From Paraphoma chrysanthemicola (Eukaryota > Ascomycota > Dothideomycetes > Pleosporales > Phaeosphaeriaceae), in NCBI GenBank assembly GCA_020744225.1, contig JAGMWG010000004.1, positions 1,798,001-1,862,000 on the forward strand: a stretch of 64,000 nucleotides of DNA. The letters are read 5' to 3'. Shown piece by piece: positions 8,628 through 21,715 of the stretch. The number at the start of each line of letters is the position of its first letter. The first letter of the stretch is position 1. The notes below the pieces were generated by a model. That model made no database searches. It was given only the letters and a program-made list of their open reading frames with translations, and was not told the origin of the DNA. The position numbers and the translations under genes were made by a program.

Positions 8628-11600
8628 TCAAACACAGCCGTTATAAATATCCCGCAACACTGGTCTACCATCGAGTACACCCCTCTCCCCAGCCATGATC
8701 ACCTTTCCAGGGACTTTCTTCCCATTGCCCGGACTCAATGTCTTCGGCGATTTGGTATTACCACCGACTTCACCCAATGCCCTCCTCTTCTTAGACGGGC
8801 TCGGCGTGGGGCTGGCTTTCTTCACTTCTTTTGCTGACGAGTATATTGGTCGAGACGGCGTCTTGCCCGTTTGTGTGACGCCCTCGTCGAAAGCGTGACT
8901 ATCCACCGCATCGGGCTGGAGATCGAGAACCCAGTTCTTCTCGCGACATAAGGCGACCATGTCGCGGAGGAGCTCGTTGCTGGAAAGTGTCTTCTCGCTT
9001 CCAAGAATGATGAGCTTGGATCGTGCTCGGGTGAGCGCAACATTGACACGGCGGCGATCCTTGAGTAAGTCACCTACAACGCCATTGTCGTTGCTACGGA
9101 CGCACGAGACGATGACAATCTCCTTATCGCGGCCCTGGAACTTGTCTGCGGTATGCAATTCGACGCCGGCGCAACCTGGGCCTCCAATCGCAGGTGCAGC
9201 AAGCTCAGAAGATTGGGTCTGCGTGTATGCAGAGGATAAGTTTGAACGAAGGAGTGCAAGCTGTGAGCGATAGAATGCAATGACGCCGATCTCGTTGGCT
9301 GAAACACCAAGGCTGAGAAGTGATAGGGTCAGTTGGGTAACAAGGCGTGCCTCGAATGAGTTGGTGATGCGCGATCCTGACTGAGCCTCCAAAGTCGAAG
9401 ATACAAGATCGGTGTTGATGAACACAACGGGCGAATTTGGCGATAGCGTTTGAGATAGCCAGCACTCAGTCGAATCGGGGCCAGCACAAGTCTGTTGTGC
9501 GGACGAACGTGAAGCATGTGACCTGGCGTGGTAGGATGAAAGGCCCGTAGGTTTCGGAAGCGCCAACTTGCGAGAAGCAACGCTGGAAGTGCCGCATTTC
9601 AAGCGACCGGAATAGATGAAAGTGTTCGAAAGAAGCATGACGTCGGCACACATACGGTATTGGTGCTCTAAGCTGACCACGGCTTGCGGTTGAGCCTCAC
9701 ACAGCATCTTGAACAGCGAGACGTCCAGTCCGCCTTCCATGGCTTCTTTATTTTGTACCAGAGGCGGCAGCTGGTAGTGATCGCCCACGAGAATGAATTT
9801 CTGTGCCATGCGAATTGGCCCAATGCACACGGGCAACGTGATTTGCGAGGCTTCGTCGACAATACAATAATCGAAGATTCTGCGGCTGAAGAGCGGATGG
9901 TTGATAGTCAAGCAGGTTGTTGCAACGACGGGCGGCTCCATCCATGATTTCTCGAGCGCCTCCAGGCTGTCCTTGGGCTCTGCCGCCAATGTTGCAAACT
10001 CTCGGACTTCAGGATGGACCTTTGCTGATGCTCCAAGACGCAAAATGCCAATCTTGTCGCTCCTGATCTTGAGCAGAATGTTGTCGACGGCAGTGTGCGT
10101 ATACGAGGTCAACAAGACACTCTTGCCCTTCGCGACGAGCGTCCGAATGATGTGTGCAATAGTAGTGGTCTTTCCGGTTCCTGGCATACCGAGGACGAGC
10201 GCATAGTCTTTCGCAGACATTACTTTAGCAATGGCGGCTTTCTGGTCCGAATTCATGGCCACTTGTGATGCTCGTGGCAGCGTCACCTCATCAGTCAGTG
10301 GCCTGAAAACTGGGGCGCGACTGTCCACGATCAGTTCACGCAGATCTCGCGCCTTATAGACGCTATCGTCCATAATCTGAATGAGGTTGTTACGGGCTGC
10401 AGCCATTCCGTTGCTGAACTCGTCCTTGTCCAATCTGTACAGCACGGGCTCTTCATCTGCTTCAAATGCTTGGACTGGCTCGCCCTCCTTACCGACCTCC
10501 ATTATACCAGCGAATGTCTGGTTGTTCTGCGAGTCGAAGCCTGGCAGCTTGGTGCGAGAGTTGTGCAAGCGTCGGTCTACCGCAACGGTAATACGGCGTT
10601 TCCTAACATTGGTGACATACCCATTTGCCAAAGCAAAATGTCCCTGTTCATCAGACACGACAACTGGCTCCCCGATGATGAGCTGCGATTCGGTGAATGA
10701 GAAACCTGCTGCTGGTCGCTGCTTGATGAAGGTGTAGCTGTACCGATTGATCTTTTGCCCGTTCTTCTCTTCGTGTCCAGACCCAGGCTCCAGGATGACA
10801 TTGGAGAAACATCGGCCTAGCTTTTCTCGCTCGGTGCTGAGCATGGTCCACAGCTCTCGCCTAAACTTCATCATATCCGTTTCTTCCTTAGTCAGGAGCG
10901 TGTCCCATTTCTTCATGAAGTCTCGGTGAGAGGGCTTAAGAGGCTTGACCATCTCATCGTACCGCTCCTTGGCCTTTTTATTCAAATGCTCACCCTTGCC
11001 ATCCTCTACAAGATTTTCGTACAGGAAGCAAGCCTCTTGTGCATAGCACTTTTGGCATTTGAAGTCTTCCTTGAGCATAGGCGGGAGCTCGATGCGGTCT
11101 CGAACATAGCAGGCCAACTCGTTGCGCTTGATGATCATGTGAATGACGTCGTTACGGATAGCTGGGATGCGACTGATATCGGACGTTTCTAGATAATATA
11201 GAATCCCGTAGGCGATCTCAACATCTGATCACGTTAGCGAGGCTTCACAGTGCCGGCGATGCTACATACCGTATCGATTGGATAACAGAAGATTGTACAA
11301 TGCTGTCTGTGCCACGTGCGCCGCGTTCGAGGAGTTCTTGCCAGTCTTGACTTCGAATGGGACAGTCAGAGTCCGTACACCCTGATCGTCTTGCATAGTT
11401 ACTTGGACTGTTGCATCGATATTTCCCTTCAGGCCGTACATGGGCGACCAGACGTGCTCCTCAACGTCAAGAAGCTTATTGATGCTCATGATAGATTGGC
11501 GACCGTTCCGTTCACGAACAACAGCTTCTGCACGAGGGTCTGCTCGAACAAAGACCTTCGCCCATGCTTGTAGCTCCGGCAGCTTGCTGCTGAGATGCTC

Positions 11601-13719
11601 CTTGACTGCTTCGCAAGTCGAATTGATTTCCAGGATGGTTTCGAACTTGAAAGGGAGAAGTCTGTCGATAGTGTCAAGAAGAAACTCCGAGTCCCATCGG
11701 TTGACTTTCAAGGCTTCCTGAAACAGTTCGTGGAGCAGTGTCCCATATAGCATGGGCGGGTTAGCTTTGCTGGTAGCCTTTACTCGATCCTGGAGCACAG
11801 CCCGTCGCAAGCAGCCGAAGGAATCTGCCACCACCGTCGCCGAGATGAGATGGTCGGGATGCAGAATGAGCATGTTGTGGTGATCGTCGATGATGCACTG
11901 TCCAGTGGATGAGAATTCTCCAATGACATGGACAAATGATCCTGGTGTACATGGCGTGTCAAGCCATGCTTGTCGTAAAGTTATCGCCTTAAAGAGTTTC
12001 GTCTTCTCATCTTCGACCAGTAACACCTGTACTTGGTTAGCTCACCTGAACACATATCATAGGCAGGAGGAGCAAGTATTACTTTTTCAGACATACGGTG
12101 GCCACGATCGGTGATGTAAGACCCTTCATCCACCCGTTTGATAAGATAGCGTTGAATGGCTCTTGTGTCCTGTTGACTCTTCAAGACTTAGCATTTTCTC
12201 ATTATCATGGAAAGGTGTGTGTTCTACGTACAGTATTTGCTGATGGTTGTGTAGCAGCCACCTCGGCTGCCGCGAAGACATCGACGTCTATATCGTCTCC
12301 AAATTCATCCGAATCATCATCGACCAAATCTATGACAGACACCGCAGCAGATACGTTGGCAGTCTCAAAAGGCTGTGACTGCGCGGCATCATTTGTTGCA
12401 TTTTGGGATGGAGACACTAACGGCCGTGTGTCGTATAAAGATGCAACATGTTCCAGGTCCGCAGCAAAGTCATCTTCGTCTTCATCCATACCAAACTCAT
12501 CTTCGCTCTCAGCATCATTTGTCTGCGGCATGGCGGGTGGTATATTTTGCGGCGGTGGCTGGACCGGTTCTGTGGGCACTGTGACATAGCTTGTCGTGTG
12601 CACTGCTTGTGCAGGCTGCTGAACGGAGACAGGCGGTGCATCCAAAACGTCCACCATTTCCGCGTCGAAATCGTCATCGCCGAAGTCGTCTGATGAACCG
12701 AAACTCCGCCTTACTTGCTCGTTCTCGTCATGAGTTTCGTCTTCGATAGCGTTCATGTCTGCCTGCAGTGTTTCCGAGGCCCCCGCTGCATGTTCCGGCG
12801 CGCGTCGTTGCAGAGGCGAACCGGACGATGCCATGTGTCGATCTGCAGTGTCGGGCAATGGTGACGAGCTCGATGGCAGCTGTGAGTTCACACTCGGCTG
12901 GGGCTTTGAAACGCACTCCTTCATTCGCTGGACCATGCTAGCCAGGTTTGTCTTGGACGGCTTTCCTAGCATTACTCCGTCCGAGCTGGGGGCGTCTCCG
13001 AAAACGTCTTCAGTATTATTCCTGTCGCCCTGAAAAACACCATTCATCCTCCGCCGCTTCCTTGTCGATGCAGGAAATTCGTGACCACAGCTAGCCCAGC
13101 GCCGAAGTCCACTAACACTGCCGGCTGCAACACTGGACCGCGGCGAGGCCTCGTTGATGAGATGTGCGAAGGCCACACTCTTATTCGCACTCGGAGTTCC
13201 CTGCTTTCCTGTGTAACGACTCCAGAGTTCCATTGCGGGATCGGCCTGTGGTGTGGTGATCTCCCTTCTGATCACGTCCAGCGTGTGATCTTCTTGCGAT
13301 GGTGCGACGGGCGAGGAGCTCCTCGCGCGCTTCTTGTTCTTCCGAGGTAATGGTGTGCCAGCAGGCTGCGACCCTCGCCAGATCAGCTGTTCCTCGGGAG
13401 AGACGTCGGGCTGCGGCGCATGTCTTGAGGAGTCGTCGATGTTGCCAACAAGGTCTGCGAGCGGCAGTCGCTTCATTGCGGGTGTTGATGGCGGAGGACA
13501 GGTCTTCGAGGTGGCAGGCTTTGGCGTGACGGTGGTTTTGTCTGTATCCTTCGTGGCCGCTGTTGTCTTGGCTGTCCCATTCTTCGAGGTCGGAGTTTTC
13601 CCAAGCGCTGCGGGTAGATTCTCTTTCTCCGCCTCGCGTCCTTTGGCAGTCTCGATAGAAGGAGCGCCCTCGATAAACTGGAAGGCCTTGAGCTTCGTCC
13701 GGGTCTGAGTTGACGGCAT
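8628..13719 (-). CDS. dna2: DNA replication ATP-dependent helicase/nuclease Dna2
   Basis: Four exons (13719-12232, 12178-12083, 12026-11270, 11224-8628) give 1645 residues, normal for fungal Dna2. Dna2 trims long Okazaki flaps and resects double-strand breaks in the nucleus. Residues 1-~500 are a disordered Ser/Pro/Lys-rich tail. The PD-(D/E)XK nuclease domain (~530-790) shows CLRRAVLQDR, LLHELFQEA, GNIDATV and FEVKTGK. CQKCYAQEAC near 840 with the earlier Cys fits the 4Fe-4S site. The SF1 helicase has Walker A GMPGTGKTTT (~1125), CIVDEASQI, EHQYRM, DKFQGRDKEI and VALTRARSKL. Introns are 53, 56 and 45 nt. Splicing restores GHRMSEK-VLLVEDEK and SNRYDVEIAYG. ATG 13719 (MPSTQTRTK) is the first Met; the frame upstream has none. 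It diverges from the carrier gene. The exact acceptor of intron 1 (12179 or 12170) is uncertain. Confidence 0.96.
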
Positions 13720-14422
13720 GATGGGTGGACCTGTGACGACGTGCCGCGGCGGAGGGGCAGCCTGATTATTGTGGTGGGGGAATGGCGGCGCGTTGCTCTG
13801 GCGGTGCCATTGGCCTCGATATTGCTGCAAACGAGAGTCAGAAGCGTGAAAGAAGTCCAGATAGCATTGGGCGTACCTTGGGCTTCGGATTCTGGTCAAA
13901 GAAGGACTTCTGGCGCGTTGACATGTGGATGAATGGGCGGCGGCGCACGGCTGAGTCGACGCGATGGTGGACGCGTCGAGGTCGGCGCTTATTGGTTGGG
14001 TATGGAAGTCGCTAACCACAGTGTCACGTGCTTTCTCCAGCACGCGTCAAGCGATGTCGGTTGCGCTCAACTCCACTTGACTAAGCACGCCTTGATTGGC
14101 AAGAGTGACAGTTGTGTTTGTAGTCAATAGTCTCGAGTTCAATTGGCTCAGAAACAATATATCTTCGATCAAATGTACAGTAGTATCGTCTAGATCGTGT
14201 TCCTTGGAAACAAGTGCGGTTCCGAGGAAAGGGCTGTGGCTGTTGCTTTTTCCGGCGCGAAGCTTTATCGATGAGCTAAGACCACCACGCAGCTCGCAGC
14301 TCATCCCGCGTTCCCCAGATCTTTTGTGCCGGCGGTCAACAATTCCACTTGACGCACGTCTTGCTCCCACTTTCCACCCTTTTCTCTTCTTCTCCTCTCT
14401 CACCCTCCTCATAGCCGACAAG
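13720..14422. promoter_or_regulatory. Shared divergent promoter region of dna2 and the carrier gene
   Basis: About 700 bases separate the two divergent start codons, so both promoters lie here. A pyrimidine-rich stretch (ttccaccctt...ctcctctctc, 14370-14410) precedes the carrier ATG, typical of fungal leaders. No consensus operator was identified. Confidence 0.5.
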
Positions 14423-15761
14423 ATGTCACAAGCCGACGCAAAGCCCCTGCCTTTCGTCTACCAGTTCGCGGCCGGTGAGTCTCAATTGCGGGGATAAGGC
14501 ACAGCTCCGATGCGACAGAAGGTCGCCGGAACAAGCAATTAGCTGCGTGACAACAGCCTACATGCTCTGCGCAGACAGACCGAAGTCAACGAAGCCATCG
14601 GAGCTTCACCATGTTGTGCAATCACTAACGATGCGCAGGTGCCGTGGCTGGTGTGTCAGAAGTGAGTGGCAGTGACTGGACCGGAGCTCTTGTCGCATGC
14701 ATCATGCTAATATAGCATGCGCGCATAGATCTTGGTGATGTATGGAATTCATATCCTGGATAAATAAAGGCCAGCCTGCTAATATGATTAGGTACCCGCT
14801 AGATGTCGTCAAGACCCGAGTGTAAGACATGCGCACGACCCGCCTCGACCCCCATCTGATCATTCACAGACAACTCCAAACCAGCAAAGCCACCGGAGAC
14901 GAGGCATACAATGGCATGGTAGACTGCTTCCGCAAGATCATCAAGCATGAAGGGTATGCTTAAAGCAGCACACAACCAGATGGTCCCGCCATTGACATAA
15001 GCAGCTTTTCACGGTTATACCGCGGTATCTCTGCGCCCATCCTCATGGAGGCACCAAAGAGGTATTCACCCGCACTACTTCCCAGCACATGATCGTAGTC
15101 TAAAATATTCAGGGCCACCAAATTCGCCGCAAACGACTCCTGGGGCTCCTTCTACCGCAACCTCTTCGGCGTCTCCAAGATGAACCAATCCCTCTCTATC
15201 CTGACCGGCGCCACCGCCGGCGCAACCGAAGCCTTTGTCGTCGTCCCCTTCGAGCTCGTCAAGATTCGCCTGCAAGATAAAGCACAGTCGCACAAGTACA
15301 ACGGCATGATTGACTGCGTGACTAAGATCGTCAAGCAAGAAGGACCCCTCACGCTCTACCAGGGCCTCGAGTCGACCATGTGGCGCCACATTCTCTGGAA
15401 CGCGGGCTACTTTGGCTGTATTTTCCAGGTCCGGGCGCTGATCCCCGCCGCGACAGACAAAAAGGGCCAAATTACGAATGATTTGATTTCGGGTGCAGTT
15501 GGTGGTACCGTCGGAACGATTCTGAATACTCCCATGGATGTCGTCAAGTCAAGAATTCAAAACTCGCCAAAGGTCGCGGGCCAGACGCCAAAGTACAACT
15601 GGGCGTGGCCGGCGCTGGGCACGGTCGCGAGGGAAGAAGGGTTCAGTGCGCTGTACAAGGGTTTCTTGCCCAAGGTGCTGAGATTGGGTCCCGGTGGAGG
15701 TATCTTGCTCGTCGTGTTCACAGGTGTCATGGACTTCTTCCGCAAGATGCGCGACGAGTAG
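14423..15761 (+). CDS. odc1: Mitochondrial 2-oxodicarboxylate carrier (SLC25 family)
   Basis: Seven exons (14423-14474, 14639-14661, 14729-14739, 14792-14821, 14870-14953, 15005-15061, 15113-15761) encode 301 residues, the usual SLC25 size. The inner-membrane carrier exchanges C5-C7 oxodicarboxylates (2-oxoadipate, 2-oxoglutarate), linking lysine metabolism and the TCA cycle. All three mitochondrial-carrier signatures are present: PLDVVKTR (split by introns), PFELVKIR and PMDVVKSR. Family residues such as YRGISAPILMEAPKRATKF and WRHILWNAGYFG point to the Odc1/2 subfamily. Exon 3 is only 11 nt and exon 2 only 23 nt. Both are needed to produce AGVSEILVMYPLDV in frame with GT-AG sites and nearby CTAA-type branch sites. 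Start ATG 14423 gives MSQADAKPLPFVYQFAAG, matching the family N-terminus. Confidence 0.94.
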
Positions 15762-16540
15762 GCGTCCCGAGGGCTTGAAGGCGAGGCGAGGCGCAGCGGT
15801 TGGGCGGTTCATCCAGCATTATACAGCAGGGAATAGACTGTACATCCTAGAATACGAATCTGCCACGCAAGTCGAGCAGGATCAACTCAATCAGCATCCT
15901 TCCACCACAAATACTACACCACTTACATCACGCACGCATGCATATCACAGACCACAAAGTGAAGCATGAGATGAACAAGCCTCCCCCAGGCAATCGTTGC
16001 TATGTACCCATCGCGCCCTGCCCCAACCAGCCCGAGCCACGACCAAGCTTTTAAAAAAAAATGCACTTTGCAAAAACAAACGCAAAGATGTATATATCTC
16101 CCGGAACCCCACGCAATCCTGCAATCAAGGAAGAGAGAGAAACGCCATCGCTAATGCAAAAACGCCCTGTGATATGCTTAGACTTATAAACTTTCGACCC
16201 GGCGATGCTGGAGGTATGGAATAAACACCGCGCGCGAATGAGTTTAAACATTAACACAAAGCGTATGTAAGGAAATACAATTTTAATGGGGCGAAAAATG
16301 TGTGATGTGAGTGAGATCCTGATATAAGGAATCAGGGATCATGGGTCAGAAAATGAGGAGCGACGAAATGGAAATCCAGCGGCGGCACTGGCGTTAATGG
16401 TCGCCGTCGCAAGACCCGCCTCGTTGTGTTCAGCACAGCAAGTCAACTTGGCCAGACCGAGCGGACCGCAAGTCGGTTTCGACATGGAAATACACCGCGC
16501 AACTACACGCACAAGTCTGTCAGCCACGAGTCTCACGGCT
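15762..16540. other. Convergent 3' spacer of the carrier gene and sskB
   Basis: Both flanking genes end into this interval. It contains A-rich runs (about 16052-16084) and AT-rich stretches suited to 3' UTRs. No gene seen. Confidence 0.5.
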
Positions 16541-19500
16541 TTACGAGCCATAAGCAGAGTTCTGCCTACTACTCTGCGGCGTGGCTCCCGCCGAGCTACT
16601 CGTTTCCGTACTCGGCGTCTGTGGCTCAAGACTCAGTTGTGCGCGGAGCGCCATTATCCATTCATGCTGGAGTAATTCGACCGCCGATGCACGTTTAACG
16701 GGGTCGCGCTCGAAGCATCTTTTCAAAAAGTCGATGCCCTGGTCGCTGAGCTGTTCGCGGCTGGGCAGTTGTGGTGGATCACCCTGCGCAATGTGGTACA
16801 TGATGGCCCATTCATTGTCCATGGATGCCCACGGCCGGCGTCCTGTGGCCATTTCAAGAATGACACATCCGAGAGACCAGATGTCAACGGCGCCGTGGCG
16901 GCCTGTTGACCCGCCGCGGATAACTTCGGGGGACATGTACATGGGCGTGCCGGTCATGGAACGCTGGCGACCCTGGCGAGTGGCGGTGTGTTCGGCGGCG
17001 AGAGTGCGGCCCTGGCGAGCGATGAGCTTTGCGGCACCGAAGTCGACAAACTTGATGACACCGTTGTGGTCGAGGAGGATGTCTATATGTTGTTAGTGTT
17101 TGAATGAATGGAAGAACCGAGTGCGAAACTTACTCTCAGGCTTGATGTCACGATGCACCACCATGGCATCGTGCAGATAGGCAAGACCCTCCAACATTTG
17201 AAGTGCGTAGACCATGATGACAGTTTCATCCTCGATACGACCGTGTTCAAGCAGACCAGCAAGCGAACCACCAGAGCAGTACTCCATGAAGATGTAGACC
17301 TTGTCTCTATGAGGCTCGATACCGTAATATGAGACAATGTTAGGATGGTCGAGGACTTGCAGGACGCCCATCTCATCTCTGATCTGCGCGACAATCGTAG
17401 GAATGAGTTGAGGGTCTTGAAGACGAATCTCCTTTACGGCCATTAAATGACCAGAATCCAAGTTCATCGCAGCGTAGACAGATCCAAAAGTACCGCCACC
17501 AACAAACTGCCCTTGCTGCCATCGCAGCGTGACATTCGTGGCAGACGATGACAAGTAGGTAAGCGCTCGATCGGCTTCGTTAGAGTCCTCCAGCACCCTA
17601 CCCAGGGCTTGACGTTCGGCTTCCTTCTCTTTCCTGAAAGAATCGATCTCCTCGAGCCTCTGCATCCACTGCATCTGCGTCAACTCGATCGACTCCTCGT
17701 CGTCTTTGGAGTTCTTGGGGTCCAGCAAACTCTTGCCGGCGATGGCATTCAAGCGTTGCCTTTCAGCTTGAGCGGCGATGGTTGACCTAGCACCCATGAT
17801 GTCGAAATGTGAGATCAGAACTGACATGCATCCAGCCACTTTGAGCCGCAAACGCGAGTACTCCTCGTCGCTAATGGACAAGATATTCTGCCCGCGTGTC
17901 ATCATCATGGCGAACTCGAGCGCAACGACAGCCCAGCGGAACGTCTTGCGGTCGGAAGCGACGCAGTCATCGCAGATGAAACTGACCCAGTCGAGCGCCA
18001 ACCTCGTCAGTTTGATGTTGTTCATCGCCCGCCGGTTGTAGTCCATGTACAGGACGGAACGTTGACCGAACTCTGTGGCAAATGCAAAACAGGTCTGAAT
18101 CAAATCCTGGCAATCAAGACCCTGGGTCTGCCTGCGAACAATTTCGACGCTGTCCATAATCGTGTTGGAGAGCTTGTAAGCCGTCTTCTTGATCTTCTGC
18201 AACTCTTGGTTGACGCGGGGCAGATTCGCACGCTGATCAATGAGCGTATTGAGCTCCATGTTTATCGACTGGAGGAACGAAACATTGGCGTTGGCAAGAC
18301 GTTGTTGGGAACCGTCAGCGACGAGGCGCAAACGGCCAGCCTTCAAATCCAGATGAGGTTCGACAAGATTTGCGGCCAGCTTCTTGCCAGGCCAGTACAG
18401 CGCCTCCTCTGGTTTGATGATCAGAACGTATGGGTTCGATGGATCCTCTGGGGCTTCTTCGGCGTGATAACAAGTCGTGAGAAGTGATTGAATGTCTTCT
18501 GGCCTGTCTTGCAGCGCAGGCGACGCGATCATGTATACACCAGTGTTTGTCTCGCCATTCGTTTCGACCATAAAATGTCCAGTAACTACCAGAGCCTCGT
18601 ATAGATCGCTGAGCTGCTCTTGGTCCAGGTCGATGTGATTGATGTTGTATTCTGTGCAATTCTCGAAACGCTGGGTCAGGATCCTGGAAAAACGAAACAG
18701 CTTACGCTGTCGGACGCGCACAGAGTCAAGAATCTGCTTGTATCGCTTTTCCATCTCTGAGCCAGTGAGCTCGTCTGGCCGGCGCTGCAATTCTCGCTCG
18801 AAATGGGCACTGAGGCGGGTGAGCGACTTGGAGGTGAGAACACTGAACTGCTCGGCAGTCTCAACGTCGCCGCCCTGCAGCTGTCTGCCCAGCTTGTTGC
18901 AAAAGTCCCACTCTTGTTCCAAGATTTCAGCTTCTTTGAACGTATTCTTGTTGGCCATCAACTTCCAGTTGAGCATTTTGAAGTAAAACTTGAGGGCGTC
19001 CAACACAATCGTGTCAAAGTTCTCCTCGATGCAAGGCGGCAGGTCCCAGCCGGGTTCTGGGCGCGAGATGAGGAGATAGCTCTCTTTGACCTGCCCGGCC
19101 ATTGCGAGGAGGATCTGGAACTGTGCAATCATTTGCTCGGCCATCATGACGCCCTGCTGTGAGGGGTCCTTGATCTTCTTTGCATACGACAGGCGGACGC
19201 GGATGATCTCCTGCAGCAGGCGTGACGGGAAGTTGATGAGCGTGAGCAGCTCCTCGATGTACGGTGGGAGATGGCGGTCAGCAAAGCCCTCGGCGTTAGC
19301 GATGAGGGTGGTCTTGGCTTTCTGGATGACCTTTTCGAGTGGCTGGAGCAGATTCGTCTCGCCCTGCAGCGACTTGAGGCCATCCTCCTTGAGAATGCGG
19401 TCGATAAACGAAGACTCGTCGGTGAGATGGTGGTCCTGGGACGAGCGCGGCCGCGCCTTGACGAAGTCGAGCTCCTCGTTGCCCACCCACTTTTTCAGAA

Positions 19501-20701
19501 TGGACATCTCGGTGTTGATGAGGGCGATGGTGTTGTGCCAGGCGATGACGGCATCGCATGCGTCCTTGTACGGCTGCGAGGCGGCCCTGGGATACGCTGC
19601 CTCGAGTGCCTGCCGCGTGGGGTAGGCGCCCTCGACCTTCTCAATCTTCTTGACAATGTCCTCGACCTGCTGGGCGGCCGTCTGGCCTGCCTCGGCTGCG
19701 CCTTCCACCTCGAAGGATATGATGCTCTCGAGGTTGGCGCGGATCTTGCCCCGTGCGTCGTCGACGATGCGCCGCTGGGCCTGCAGAGACCGGCCGCAGA
19801 CCTTGGCGCGGATGCCCATCCAGATCTCGGCCTTCATGGTGTTGTCGCCCTGCTGCTCGGTGCTGCCAATCAGACGCTTCTTCTCCTGCTTGACGACGTC
19901 GCCGGTAAGCACGCTCGCCAGCATCGAGTGCCACTCGAGGCGCTCGCGGTTGGCGGGGATCTTGAGCTCCTCAATCGAGGGCTGCATCTCGTCGTTGCCA
20001 TAGTACAGCAGCGTCTCCTGGTCGTAGGGGTCGTTGTCGACATACTCGGCGGTCGAGGGCGACTCCTCGTCCGTCTCCGAGTCGGTGCTGTAGCCCAGGC
20101 TCGGGGTGCGCAGGGCCGGGTCGAAGAAGTCGTCCTGCTCGTTCTCCTGGCGGATGCGCTGCACGTAGGCCTTCTCCTGGGCGCGGTAGTCGGCGTTGGG
20201 GTTGCGGCGCGAGCGCGTGGCCGACGAGTTGCGCGTGCGGTGCGTGTTGGAGTTGAGCGAGAACTGCTGCGGGCGGCGTGCTGGGGCGTAGGCGTTGGAC
20301 GGGGTGCGTATGGCCGTGGGTCGCGGCGTGCGCGCAGAGGCAGGCGTGCTGCCGTTGGTCTGCGGCAGGTCCGTCATGATGGCTGGGCCCCGCGAGCGCG
20401 ACGGCAGGTTGTTGCTCCAGCTGTAGCCCGACCCGTTCAGCGGCGGCACGTCGTCGATGGGCGTGGCTACGACAGGCGGCGCAAACTGGTAGACACCGTC
20501 GTCGATGCTGGGGCCGCCGCCAAGATTGTTGTCGTGATCAGACTCGCCCGACGACGACTCGGAGCTCTCAGTGCGGCCGGGGCCATTCACCACGACGGGC
20601 TTGATTCCCGCGTCCGCCATGTTTCTTCCGGGCAGCGGCGGGGCGTTGTTGCGGGCGACGTTGCTGAATCCAAAGCGCACCCCTCGCGCGCTGTCGCCCA
20701 T
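16541..20701 (-). CDS. sskB: HOG-pathway MAP kinase kinase kinase (SskB/Ssk2/Ssk22-like)
   Basis: Two exons (20701-17134 and 17082-16541) give 1369 residues, as expected for SskB/Ssk2. The enzyme phosphorylates the MAPKK Pbs2 and so activates the Hog1 osmotic and oxidative stress cascade in the cytosol. Residues 1-~250 are low-complexity (Ser/Pro/Arg). A long conserved helical region (~250-1040) contains the Ssk1-binding and autoinhibitory part. The kinase domain (~1060-1325) has GGGTFGSVYAAM, AVKEIRL, HRDIKPEN (split by the intron), VDFGAAK, TGTPMYMSPE and the closing HEWIMALRAQ. The 51-nt intron (17133-17083; GTAAGT, CTAAC, TATAG) sits inside the catalytic loop and rebuilds KPENILLD. The C-terminal tail is Ser/Thr-rich. 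GC-rich codon use creates a long antisense ORF over exon 1, which is not a gene. Confidence 0.96.
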
Positions 20702-21337
20702 GATATGATAAATGGTAGCCGCGCTTGCCGTTCGCAGGCAAGATCAGCACGCGGAATCCTGTTCGTGTCCCGGGCCCGCGGCGCTGTGGCGGTGCAATCT
20801 GTACACAATCAAGGCAGCGGGCGGCCGTCACATATGCAACGAGATGGTGCCTCCGTAGGACCGCACGAGATCCACAGCAGCAGCGAGAAGAGGGTGGAAG
20901 GACGTCGACGCCTGCTAGCGCTCGTACTTTTGTTGCCGGCGCCTTCCATCTGCGGGAGCGTTGCGAGCACATACATAAACTCTCGAGTTAGACTTCGGCT
21001 AGGCGCACATGGTCGATTCGCGCGCCCGTTGCCACAATTGCCCATCGCCACTCCCGCGGGGCATCTGCAGCCGACCCCGACTCTTGGGCGCCTTTCATCT
21101 GCCTCCCGGTTCCAGCGACTCGCGTGCGCCGTGTCTTGCATCGTCGCCAGGAGCAGCCCTGACAGATTTCGCAGGATTTGCAGGGTCTGAGATTGCCCGC
21201 AGTCTAGAGCGCGACCCTGACACCGGTACATCACGAACCAAGGTTGGCTGCAGCAGGGGCATCGCAGACACATGTCTGTCGGCGTGGCAAAGCGCTTGCA
21301 ACACGCGTGTCAGACTGTGTTGATACTTGTTGGCTGC

Positions 21338-21390
21338 AAAGCATCATCGTGGTCAGGAGGTGTTAGAAAAGCAAGTATTCGGTGTTACTG
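21338..21390 (+). repeat. Direct repeat, copy 1
   Basis: Shares CGTGGTCAGGAGG and AGAAAAGCAAGTATT with copy 2, 270 bases downstream. About 85% identical by eye over ~53 bases. Confidence 0.8.
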
Positions 21391-21607
21391 CACCTCCGAT
21401 GGGCCACTCCTGGAGGCTTCGCATGTGTTTAAGTCTTCGGCAGATACCTGTCATGTGCTAGGGGCCTCTACGCTTATACATGAAAACTGTTCTTACGCAC
21501 TCAGCAGCGTTCGAATATATCCGCGCTGTGATGAACTTAGACGACGGACCCAGAAATCAAGTTGTTATAACGGACGCTGAAAAGGTACCGCATCAAAGTA
21601 GATGGTC

Positions 21608-21660
21608 CAAGCATCACCGTGGTCAGGAGGGTTTGAGAAAAGCAAGTATTAGGCATTATT
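21608..21660 (+). repeat. Direct repeat, copy 2
   Basis: Second copy, ending about 55 bases before the transporter stop codon, so it probably lies in that gene's 3' UTR. Sequence differs from copy 1 by scattered substitutions and a one-base shift. Confidence 0.8.
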
Positions 21661-21715
21661 GTCTATCATGCTGATGCAACCCAACAAATCTACCGATCTT
21701 CTACCGCGCCCCGAT

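Larger units (their letters stand above)
20702..21715. other. Upstream region of sskB and 3' region of the DHA1 transporter
   Basis: About 1 kb with no convincing gene. Probably contains the long leader and promoter of sskB. Carries a pair of ~53-bp direct repeats (21338-21390 and 21608-21660). Confidence 0.5.

Noticed and set aside
19271..21190. 639-codon plus-strand ORF antisense to sskB
   Set aside because: It mirrors the well-supported sskB exon 1; its Leu/Val/Gly/Arg-rich translation is the usual antisense product of GC-rich codon use and matches no family.
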